A stretch of 64,000 nucleotides of DNA from contig NZ_JBHSBH010000004.1 in assembly GCF_042650565.1 (NCBI RefSeq), positions 310,001-374,000 on the forward strand. The letters are read 5' to 3'. Every line of letters begins with the position of its first letter. Position 1 is the stretch's first letter. Source of the DNA: Nocardiopsis_B sediminis (lineage in GTDB: Bacteria; Actinomycetota; Actinomycetes; Streptosporangiales; Streptosporangiaceae). The translations under genes and the position numbers were made by a program. Positions 48,654-55,475 of the stretch are shown here, one piece after another. Below the pieces are notes generated by a model. That model searched no databases, had not been told where the DNA came from, and saw only the letters and a list, made by a program, of their open reading frames with translations.

Positions 48654-49406
48654 TCAGCCGATCAGGTCCGGGGTGTCCGAATCGGCCCGCGCGCCGCGGC
48701 CGAGGAATTCCACGACGCTCTTCTTGAACGCCTGCGCCGACACCGCGGTCCGGTGGTCGCGCCCGGCCACCCGCACCGCCTGAGCGCCGGTTGCGCGGGC
48801 CAGCTCCTCGACCCCCCGGGCCAGGTCATCGCGTTCACCGGCCACGAAGAGCAACGGCACCCCCCGCGGAGCGGGGGAGGCGGTGAAGGGCCGCGCCGCC
48901 TGCCCGCGGGCGCATGCGGCCAGCGCGGCGGGATCGGCGCCGGGCAGCGCCGCGGCCGCGCGGAAGACCCGGCCGAAGGGGGTGTCCGCGCTACCGGGCG
49001 AGTTCAGGTCGGTGCCTTCGAACGCATCGACCGGACCGAATCCGCCCAGGACCGCGCGCCGCACCCGATCGGGCCGGGTGAGCGCGAGCTCCCAGGCCAG
49101 CCGCGAACCCATCGAGTAGGCCACCAGGTCGGCCCGCTCGATGTCCAGGACGTCCAGCAGCCGCACGACGTCGTCGGCCATCGCCTCCGGCAGGTACGCC
49201 CGGTGCTCGTGCGGGCGCCCGCTGCCGCCGTGCCCGCGCAGGTCGGGCCCGACCGTGGTGCGCCCGGCCAGGGCGGTGTCCCAGCCGGTGCGCATCCAGT
49301 TGGCGTGGTGGCTCGTGCCGAAGCCGTGCAGCAGCACCACCGGGACCCCGCTGCCGCGGGTCACGGTGTGGTGCAGCGGTGAGTCGCCGGCCGGCGTGCG
49401 GGCCAC
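48654..49406 (-). CDS. Alpha/beta hydrolase, AcoC-type C-terminal domain
   Basis: This 250-residue alpha/beta-hydrolase has the oxyanion loop VVLLHGFGTSHHANW, GPDLRGHGGSGRP, nucleophile S98 in VAYSMGSRLA (Ala replaces the first Gly of GxSxG), and a C-terminal His in GRDHRTAVSA. It lies 97 bp after a lipoyl-domain-only gene and the two E1 genes. In acetoin dehydrogenases the E2 (AcoC) fuses a lipoyl domain to just this kind of hydrolase, so this looks like the split catalytic half. GGAGGTG lies 7 nt before the GTG at 49406. It could instead be a free hydrolase. Confidence 0.82.
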   Translation of the reverse strand: MARTPAGDSPLHHTVTRGSGVPVVLLHGFGTSHHANWMRTGWDTALAGRTTVGPDLRGHGGSGRPHEHRAYLPEAMADDVVRLLDVLDIERADLVAYSMGSRLAWELALTRPDRVRRAVLGGFGPVDAFEGTDLNSPGSADTPFGRVFRAAAALPGADPAALAACARGQAARPFTASPAPRGVPLLFVAGERDDLARGVEELARATGAQAVRVAGRDHRTAVSAQAFKKSVVEFLGRGARADSDTPDLIG

Positions 49407-49503
49407 GGGCCACCTCCGGGGTCGTCTCGGGCGGGCGGGGATACGCGGGTCCCCGGGGTCGTGCCGCCGCACCCGGGAGCGGGCCGGATGCGGCGGGGCC
49501 GCG

Positions 49504-49824
49504 TCACTCGGGGGGCGGCCGCAGGCGGACCCGGCGGGCCGGCTCCTCCTCGGCGGGGACGGTGCCGACGATGCCCGGCGACGGCGCCGCCTCGAAGGTC
49601 GCCAGGGGGTCGCCGACGGCGACGGTGTCGCCCTCGGCCGCGTGCAGGCGCAGGACGACGCCGGTGTGCGGGGAGGGGATCTCCACCGCCGACTTGGCGG
49701 TCTCCAGCTCCACCAGGGGGCTGTTGCGGTCGATCCGGTCGCCGGGAGCGGCCAGCCACGACAGGACGGTCGCCTCGACCAGCCCCTCACCGAGGTCGGG
49801 CAGGAGGAACGTCTGTTCGGCCAT
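49504..49824 (-). CDS. Lipoyl-domain-only E2 fragment
   Basis: This 106-residue protein is a single lipoyl/biotinyl domain: FLLPDLGEGLVEATVLSWLAAPGD and the attachment loop ELETAKSAVEI, with Lys44 as the site. A short charged tail (EEEPARRVRLRPPPE) replaces the linker, subunit-binding domain and catalytic domain of a normal E2. Its ATG is 5 bp after the E1beta stop. It should carry the acyl group made by the E1 pair. The acyltransferase must come from the next gene (an alpha/beta hydrolase) or from another E2 elsewhere. A frameshifted E2 gene is possible but no trace of a 2-oxoacid E2 core is seen. Confidence 0.85.
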   Translation of the reverse strand: MAEQTFLLPDLGEGLVEATVLSWLAAPGDRIDRNSPLVELETAKSAVEIPSPHTGVVLRLHAAEGDTVAVGDPLATFEAAPSPGIVGTVPAEEEPARRVRLRPPPE

Positions 49825-49829
49825 CGTCG

Positions 49830-50852
49830 TCAGTACTCCAGGGTCCGTTGGACCGCGAACAGGATGCGGTCGATGGTGGGCAGGTACTGCGGCTCCAGCG
49901 GGCCCGCAGGGTAGGGGACGTCGAAGCCGGTCACCCGCTGCACGGGGGCCGACAGGTCGCGGAAGCACCGCTCGGTGACCAGGGCGGCGACCTCGGCGCC
50001 CAGCCCGGCGGTCAGCGGGGCCTCGTGGACCACGACCGCCCGCCCGGTGCGCGAGACCGAGGCGGCCAGGCCGTCGGCGTCGATCGGCTTGAGCCAGCGC
50101 AGGTCGACCACCTCCAGGTCGACGCCGTCCTCCGCGGCGAGGTCGGCCGCCCTGCGGCAGCGCCCCACCATCGCGCCCCACGCCACCAGCGTGGCGTGGC
50201 GCCCGGGGCGCACGACCCGGCAGGTCCCGACCGGGTCGGGGGACGGTCCGTCGGGCCCTGTGCAGACAGGGCCCCGCTCCCAGTAGCGGGCCTTGGGCTC
50301 CATGAACACCACGGGGTCGTCGGCGCGGATCGACTGGAGCAGCAGCCGGTAGGCCTCGGCGGGATCGGCCGGGGCGACGACCTTGAGCCCCGGCACGTGG
50401 GCGAACAGCGCCTCCAGGCTCTCCCCGTGGTGCTCGGGCGCGCGGATGCCCCCGAAGCTGGGCAGCCGCAGCGTGATGGGCATGGGGGCTGTGCCGCGCG
50501 AGCGGTAGTGCATGCGCGCCATCTGGTTGACGATCTGGTCGACGGCCGGGTAGGCGAAGCCGTCGAACTGGAGCTCGGGGACGGGCCGGAAGCCGTTCAT
50601 GGCCAGCCCCACCGCCAGGCCGACGATGGCCGACTCCGCCAGCGGGGTGTCGAAGACCCGCTGCTCGCCGAAGGCGGCCTGGAGGCCGTCCGTCACCCGG
50701 AAGACGCCGCCCAGGCGGCCGACGTCCTCGCCGAAGACCAGCGTGGCGGGGTCCTCCGCCAGCGCCGTGCGCAGCGCCAGGTTGATGGCCTGCTGCATGG
50801 TGAGCTCCGTGCAGGCCGCCTGGTCCTCGCGGTCGACCACCAGATCCGTCAC
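49830..50852 (-). CDS. 2-oxoacid/acetoin dehydrogenase E1 beta
   Basis: This 340-residue E1 beta subunit has MQQAINLALRTALAEDPATLVFGEDVGRLGGVFRVTDGL, FDTPLAESAIVGLAVGLAMNGFRPVPELQF, RLPSFGGIRAPEHHGESLEALFAHVPGLKVVAPADP and DLRWLKPID, typical of pyruvate/branched-chain/acetoin dehydrogenases. With E1 alpha it binds thiamine diphosphate at the dimer interface. The GTG at 50852 overlaps the E1 alpha stop (GTGA) and has GAGGAGG upstream. Substrate cannot be decided: branched-chain 2-oxoacids or acetoin are both possible. Confidence 0.92.
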   Translation of the reverse strand: MTDLVVDREDQAACTELTMQQAINLALRTALAEDPATLVFGEDVGRLGGVFRVTDGLQAAFGEQRVFDTPLAESAIVGLAVGLAMNGFRPVPELQFDGFAYPAVDQIVNQMARMHYRSRGTAPMPITLRLPSFGGIRAPEHHGESLEALFAHVPGLKVVAPADPAEAYRLLLQSIRADDPVVFMEPKARYWERGPVCTGPDGPSPDPVGTCRVVRPGRHATLVAWGAMVGRCRRAADLAAEDGVDLEVVDLRWLKPIDADGLAASVSRTGRAVVVHEAPLTAGLGAEVAALVTERCFRDLSAPVQRVTGFDVPYPAGPLEPQYLPTIDRILFAVQRTLEY

Positions 50853-51889
50853 GCCTCGACCTCCTCGTGCCAGACTCTCCGCTGCCGGGCCAGTTCGCGC
50901 GTCGGCTCGCGCAGGACGTGGGTGAACATGTCGGTTCCGGGGGGCTCCGGGGCGGCGCTCACGGCGTCGCGGATCCGCTCGGCGTCGGCCCGCGCCTCGG
51001 CCTCGGCGCAGGCGAAGAACGCGGCCCCGGCGTGGCCGGCCCGCTCCAGCTCGCGGCGCAGGCGCGGCAGCGGGTCGCGCTCGCGCCAGGCGCGCTCCTC
51101 GGCCGGGTCGCGGTAGCGGCCGGCGTCGTCGGAGGTGGAATGCGGTTCGAGCCGGTAGGTCAGCGCCTCGATGAGGGTGGGTCCCCCGCCGCCGCGGGCG
51201 CGCTCCAGGGCCTCGCGGGTGGCGGCGTGGACGGCGGCGGCGTCGTTGCCGTCGACCGTGACACCGGGCATCCCGTAGCCCGCGGCCCGCGCCGCGACGG
51301 ACCCGCCCGCGATCTGGCGCTCGTTGGGCACCGACAGCGCCCACCGGTTGTTCTGGCAGATGAACACCACGGGCGCGCCGTAGACGCCGGCGAAGTTCAT
51401 GGCCTCGTGGACGTCGCCCTCGGAGCTGGCGCCGTCGCCGAAGTAGGACAGGGCGCAGCCGCGCCCGCCGCGCAGCCGCTCGCCCACGGCCCACCCCACG
51501 GCGTGGGGCACGGGCCCGCCGACGACGGCGTTGACCGGGGCGAAGCGCGATGCCATCGGGTCGTAGAGGCCGCCGTGCCACAGGGCGCGGTGGCTGGCCA
51601 TGTAGCCGGCCATGTCCACGCCCAGGGTCAGGGCGACGCCCATCTCCCGGTAGGTGGGGAAGACGAAGTCGGTGCCGCGCTCGGCCGCCGCGGCGCTGCC
51701 CACCTGCGCGGCCTCCTGGCCGCGCAGGGATACGTAGGCGGGGAAGACGCCCTGGCGCTGGAGGGCGATCGCCTCGGTGTCGAGCAGGCGGGTGGCGAGC
51801 ATGTCGCGGTAGAGGCGGCGGCCCAGCTCCGCCGGGAGGCCCGGGGGGCCGGGTCTCGGGCCGGTGTCGGGCGGGTCGATGGTGTGCAT
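50849..51889 (-). CDS. 2-oxoacid/acetoin dehydrogenase E1 alpha
   Basis: This 346-residue E1 alpha subunit has FPAYVSLRGQEAAQVG, FVFPTYREMGVALTLGV, and the thiamine-diphosphate motif YFGDGASSEGDVHEAMNFAGVYGAPVVFICQNNRWALSVP. The regulatory-loop-like segment YRLEPHSTSDDAGRYR contains the conserved HSTSDD. It starts the operon: E1 alpha, E1 beta, lipoyl protein, hydrolase. The ATG at 51889 has GGGGAGG 8 nt upstream. An Lrp-family gene lies ~830 bp upstream in the opposite direction, as in some bkd loci. Confidence 0.92.
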   Translation of the reverse strand: MHTIDPPDTGPRPGPPGLPAELGRRLYRDMLATRLLDTEAIALQRQGVFPAYVSLRGQEAAQVGSAAAAERGTDFVFPTYREMGVALTLGVDMAGYMASHRALWHGGLYDPMASRFAPVNAVVGGPVPHAVGWAVGERLRGGRGCALSYFGDGASSEGDVHEAMNFAGVYGAPVVFICQNNRWALSVPNERQIAGGSVAARAAGYGMPGVTVDGNDAAAVHAATREALERARGGGGPTLIEALTYRLEPHSTSDDAGRYRDPAEERAWRERDPLPRLRRELERAGHAGAAFFACAEAEARADAERIRDAVSAAPEPPGTDMFTHVLREPTRELARQRRVWHEEVEA

Positions 51890-52115
51890 GTCGAGCGCCT
51901 CCCCGGCCGTTCGGTCGCGACCGTTGCGGCGGGCGACGGTCGCGACGGTCGTGGGACGATTCTCGGCAATACATCGACAATCGCGCTAGATATGGCCGAA
52001 AGGTCGATACGAATGCGAACCGGCAAGCGCATTCAGTGCGCTGGTGTCGAAAATCACCCTCGGTGACGAGGGGTGAACCGGACGATCGGACACTCGGGAC
52101 GAACGGCGCGTGCGC

Positions 52116-52475
52116 TCACAGATCCGGCAGGGGATCGGGCGGGAGCGCCGACCGCCCGGCGATCTCGGCGTCGCAGGCGTTGATGACCGACACGTACTCC
52201 TCGTCGACCTCGAAGGTGTGCCCGCCCAGGTCGAAGGTGGGGATGAGGTGGGTGTGCACCGGGCCGATCCGCACGGACCGCGGGAAGACGTGCCAGATGC
52301 TCTTGGGGCGGGTGCGGCTCCAGAACCTGTTCAGCAGCACCGTGATGGCCGAGTCGGTCACCACGAAGACGAAGTACATCGACTCGTTCCACGACGCCGG
52401 GAAGATATAGCGGATCTCGGCCCCGGCGGGCAGGAACCCTCGGGTCCGGTCGCGGACCTCCGCAGGGACGGGCAT
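52116..52475 (-). CDS. Small conserved protein, PH-like
   Basis: This 119-residue soluble protein looks like a widespread but uncharacterised actinobacterial group: PAGAEIRYIFPASWNESMYFVFVVTDSAITVLL, then a basic turn (RFWSRTRPKSIWHVFPRSVRIGPV) and FDLGGHTFEVDEEYVSVINACD. The strand pattern with one C-terminal helix suggests a PH-like fold (inference). The ATG at 52475 has AGGAGAATCCCCC ahead. It is divergent from an Lrp-type regulator. Function unknown. Confidence 0.7.
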   Translation of the reverse strand: MPVPAEVRDRTRGFLPAGAEIRYIFPASWNESMYFVFVVTDSAITVLLNRFWSRTRPKSIWHVFPRSVRIGPVHTHLIPTFDLGGHTFEVDEEYVSVINACDAEIAGRSALPPDPLPDL

Positions 52476-52719
52476 GGGGGATTCTCCTCGCGGCGGCGCC
52501 CCGTGGGGCGCGGGGGACACGCCTCCCATGCTAGGCCCCGGCCCGTCCGAGAGCCGGAAACGAGCGGGGAACGCGGCCCTCCTCCCGGCCGAGGGGGAGA
52601 GAGGAGAGGGGCGCGGCGCCGGGCGGACCGGGTATCGGGAACTCGATCGGTCTCCGGTGGACGGATGCGCCGGTTGCTGGTACTTCGTTGCTTACCGTCT
52701 ACGGGTTCTGGAGTGGCCG

Positions 52720-53274
52720 ATGGCAATCGGGGATGAGCAGGGGCACGCGCGCGACCGGTTGGGGCGGGGGCGGCCGGCCCGGCTCCCCGATCCGACCGAC
52801 GAGGTCATCATCGGCGCGCTCGCCGAAGACGCACGGACCGGCATCACCGAGATCGCCGCCATGGCGAACGTGTCCCGGGCCACCGCGTACAACCGCATCA
52901 AGCGGCTGACCGAGGACGGCGTGATCCGGGGCTACTCCATGGTCCCGGACCACTCCCGGATGGGCCTGGACGTCACCGCTCTGGTGCTGATCTCCGGCAG
53001 CCAGCCGGACTGGCGGGCGAACCGGGAGATCCTCTCGTCCTACCCGGAGATCGAGTACTGCTGGTACGTGGTGGGCTCCGCCGACATCGTGCTGCTCGTC
53101 CGGGTGGCCGACACCAACCAGCTGCGCGACCTCATCCTTACGCGGCTCCAGTCGCTGCCGGGGGTGACCGCCACGCAGACCCTCACCGTGATCGACGAGG
53201 TCGTGCACCGGCCCGTGGTGCGCCGCCCGGCCGACCCGGCGCCCGGGGACGCCACGGGCCGGCCCGCCGGCTGA
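52720..53274 (+). CDS. Lrp/AsnC-family regulator (BkdR-like position)
   Basis: This 184-residue single-module Lrp/AsnC regulator has a helix-turn-helix near residues 25-70 (DEVIIGALAEDARTGITEIAAMANVSRATAYNRIKRLTEDGVI) and a RAM domain from ~75 to 160 (YSMVPDHSRMGLDVTALVLI, WYVVGSADIVLLVRV). Flanking tails are charged. GGAG lies 6 nt before the ATG at 52720. Divergent placement near the E1 genes resembles bkdR-bkdAB loci, which suggests amino-acid-responsive control of that operon (inference). Confidence 0.88.
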   Translation: MAIGDEQGHARDRLGRGRPARLPDPTDEVIIGALAEDARTGITEIAAMANVSRATAYNRIKRLTEDGVIRGYSMVPDHSRMGLDVTALVLISGSQPDWRANREILSSYPEIEYCWYVVGSADIVLLVRVADTNQLRDLILTRLQSLPGVTATQTLTVIDEVVHRPVVRRPADPAPGDATGRPAG

Positions 53275-53326
53275 CCCGGCCGCCGGCAGGGCGGCGGCGG
53301 GCCGCCGGATCGGGACGGCGCGCGGT

Positions 53327-53344
53327 GGGGTAAGCGCTTACCCC
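53327..53344. promoter_or_regulatory. LacI-type palindrome 3' of the pectate lyase gene
   Basis: GGGGTAAGCGCTTACCCC is a perfect 18-bp palindrome with the central GCGC typical of LacI-family operators. It has no loop, so it is a poor terminator. It lies between the ends of two converging genes, 45 bp after the pectate lyase stop. Confidence 0.55.
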
Positions 53345-53389
53345 GGAGGGATGCGGTGGGTGCTCCCTCCGGGGCGGTGCGGGTCGGGA

Positions 53390-54382
53390 TCAGAGGTTGC
53401 CGGGGCCGGCTCCACCGCTGACGATGCCCGGGATGCTGTCAGCGCCGTCCAGCGTGTAGCTGTAGGGCACCTCCGGGACGCTGCCCGCGGCCTCGGGCTC
53501 GCCGGAGCCGTCGTAGACGTTGTCGCGCTCGACCAGGCGGCCGGGCTCGGAGTCCGCGTATCCCACGTGGGTGGGGTTGTCGACGCCCTCGAAGTAGTTG
53601 CCCTCGACGATCACGCCGGCGTCCATCGTGGAGGCCACGCCGTACTCGGCGTTGCCCCGGTAGTAGTTGTTGAACACGTGTACCTGGTCGGCGAAGCGCA
53701 CGCGCGGGTGGCGCGAGCCGGTGCCGTCGAAGAAGTTGTGGTGGTAGCTCACCCGCAGGTGCCCGACGTCCTCGGTGTGGTCGTCGGAGTGGCCCAGCAG
53801 CGCCGTCTTCTCGTGGTCGAAGTAGTGGTTCCACGAGATCGTCACGTAGTCCGACTCGCGCTTGACGTCGGTCGCGCCGTCGTAGCCGTTGGTGAAGCTG
53901 TTGTGGTCGATCCAGATGTTGGTCGACCCTTCCTGCACGTTGATCGCGTCGTCGTCCCAGCCGCTGAAGGCGATGTTCTGGACGATGACGTTGCTCGAGC
54001 CGCTGATGTTGAGGCCGCCGCCGGTGATCTCGGCGTCGGAGCCGACCCCGAGCACCGTCTTGTCGGAGGCGACGTCGTTCATCCCGGAGAGGCCGATCGA
54101 GCCCTCGACCTCGATGACCGCCGGGCCATCCTGCTCCAGCGCATCGGCCAGCGCGCCGCCGTCGGTCACGCGGACGGTCTCGCCGCCCTCGCCGCCGGTG
54201 GTGCCACCGTTCTCGGCCGCCCAGCCGACCGGGGAGCCGACCAGGGGGGCGGCCTCTTCGGCCGCGCTGGGGAGGGTCGTCGCGAAGAGGACCGCGGCGG
54301 CGCCGACGGCGGCGAACGCCCCGGTGGCGGCGACGGTGTTGGTTCGGAGGGTGGAAAGGTGCTGCTTCACATTGGTCCGCAT
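53390..54382 (-). CDS. Secreted pectate lyase, PL1 family
   Basis: This 330-residue protein has a Sec signal peptide (about residues 1-41, ending ATTLPSAA) and a right-handed beta-helix of the PL1 type. It shows IEVEGSIGL, SGSSNVIVQNIAFSGWDDDAINVQEGSTNIWIDHNSFTNGYDGATDVKRESDYVTISWNHY with calcium-binding Asp residues, and RVSYHHNFFDGTGSRHPRVRF with the catalytic Arg. It cleaves polygalacturonate outside the cell. A strong promoter with a LacI-type operator at the start point lies upstream, and a second palindrome lies after the gene. It stands alone with no uptake genes nearby. Confidence 0.93.
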   Translation of the reverse strand: MRTNVKQHLSTLRTNTVAATGAFAAVGAAAVLFATTLPSAAEEAAPLVGSPVGWAAENGGTTGGEGGETVRVTDGGALADALEQDGPAVIEVEGSIGLSGMNDVASDKTVLGVGSDAEITGGGLNISGSSNVIVQNIAFSGWDDDAINVQEGSTNIWIDHNSFTNGYDGATDVKRESDYVTISWNHYFDHEKTALLGHSDDHTEDVGHLRVSYHHNFFDGTGSRHPRVRFADQVHVFNNYYRGNAEYGVASTMDAGVIVEGNYFEGVDNPTHVGYADSEPGRLVERDNVYDGSGEPEAAGSVPEVPYSYTLDGADSIPGIVSGGAGPGNL

Positions 54383-54575
54383 GGTGCGGATCTCCTTGTG
54401 GGGAGGGGGCTGCCCGGTGGTGTTCCGGGCCGGGGGGAGTGGGCGGTGCGGCGTGGGGAGGCCGCGGTCCGCCAGGGGCCCCGGACCCCGTCGGGTGGCC
54501 GGGGTGGTGTGCGGGCTTCCGCGGTGCCCGCCGGGTGGGTCGGTCCGGTGAGGCGGCGCCGTGCCTCCACGAACC

Positions 54576-54593
54576 TTGGGAAGCGCTTTCCAA
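54576..54593. promoter_or_regulatory. LacI-type operator at the pectate lyase start point
   Basis: TTGGGAAGCGCTTTCCAA is palindromic at 8 of 9 base pairs with a central GCGC, the usual form of LacI-family operators. It begins just after the -10 box of the pectate lyase promoter, an ideal place for repression. Confidence 0.7.
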
Positions 54594-54600
54594 TGCTGGA

Positions 54601-54629
54601 AAAGTACGGGAACGTAACCATCCTGTCAA
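54601..54629 (-). promoter_or_regulatory. Pectate lyase promoter
   Basis: On the minus strand a perfect TTGACA (54624-54629) and TACTTT (54601-54606) are separated by 17 bp. The LacI-type palindrome follows immediately. Confidence 0.75.
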
Positions 54630-54703
54630 CAGGGTGTTATCAAAGAATTTCCGGCGGGACCCCGTGACCTCGGGCGGCAGGAGCCCGGACCGCGAGAAAG
54701 ACC

Positions 54704-54730
54704 GGGCGCCCGTCGCGTGGACGGGCGCCC
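54704..54730 (-). terminator. Intrinsic terminator
   Basis: GGGCGCCCGTC (54704-54714) pairs perfectly with GACGGGCGCCC (54720-54730) over a 5-nt loop. On the minus strand it is followed by a pyrimidine-rich stretch (GGTCTTTCTC). It ends the transcript of the gene at 54773-55318. Confidence 0.8.
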
Positions 54731-54772
54731 GATGGCGGATCGAGGACGGAGGGAATCGCGGACCCCCCCGGG

Positions 54773-55318
54773 TCACATGCCCATGGGCACCTGGGGCTGG
54801 GGCTGGGGCGGCGGGACCATCACGTAGGTGGTCACCGAGAGGACCACGAAGATCACGCCCACCACGATGGCGGCCATGGCCGCCCAGCGGGCCCACGGCC
54901 GGGTGTCGGCGTTGGCGAGGACTAGGCCGAGGCCGCCGAGCACGGCGCCCAGAACGGCGGTTCCGGCGTCGCCCATGATGATCGCGGTGATCGCGGAGAG
55001 CTGGTCGGCCGAGCGCACGCTCGCCCACATCTCCGCCAGGCGGGTGCCGATGAGCGACGCGCCCACCAGCAGGACCGCGACGATGGCGAAGGTCTCGGCC
55101 GAGAACACCCCCGCGGGCCGGGGCCGGTCGAGCTCCCAGCCGGTGTCCTCGGGGCGGCCCTCCTCCCCGGAGTCGTCGCCGGAGCCCTCGGCGGGTTCCG
55201 TTCCGGCGTCGTCGTGCTCCTCGGGGGCCTCGCCGGTGTCGGGTCCGTCTGCGGCGGAAGCACCGTCCGCCGCCGACGAGGTGGTCGTTTCGTTGGGGTC
55301 TTCCGATCGCGTGTTCAT
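54773..55318 (-). CDS. Small membrane protein with acidic N-terminus
   Basis: I do not recognise this 181-residue protein. Residues 1-68 are strongly acidic and disordered-looking (EEHDDAGTEPAEGSGDDSGEEGRPED). Residues ~70-165 hold three hydrophobic helices (FAIVAVLLVGASLIGTRL, AVLGAVLGGLGLVLA, WAAMAAIVVGVIFVVLSVTTYVM). The C-terminus is a short Pro/Gln/Met tail. It may be an inner-membrane protein with a cytoplasmic acidic arm. It is divergent from phosphoketolase and ends at a clear terminator. Confidence 0.72.
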   Translation of the reverse strand: MNTRSEDPNETTTSSAADGASAADGPDTGEAPEEHDDAGTEPAEGSGDDSGEEGRPEDTGWELDRPRPAGVFSAETFAIVAVLLVGASLIGTRLAEMWASVRSADQLSAITAIIMGDAGTAVLGAVLGGLGLVLANADTRPWARWAAMAAIVVGVIFVVLSVTTYVMVPPPQPQPQVPMGM

Positions 55319-55475
55319 TGGGGGCCAACCTACCGGCCGCAACGGTGTGGTCACACGAACGTCGCGCGCGGGCGCGCCTCGCCGCCACGCGTCCGGCGCC
55401 CGGCCCGTGTGAGGCGGCCGGAGCCGGGCAGTGGGGGGAGGGCACGCGGCGGACCGGGACAGCGGGAGAGGCGGC

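Larger units (their letters stand above)
54383..54772. other. 390-bp divergence-free intergenic region with pel promoter
   Basis: No gene is seen. It contains the pectate lyase promoter and operator (54576-54629), the inverted repeat CCTGT-CA-ACAGG (54622-54633) overlapping the -35 box, and the terminator of the gene at 54773. The pectate lyase leader would be about 210 nt long. Confidence 0.6.
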
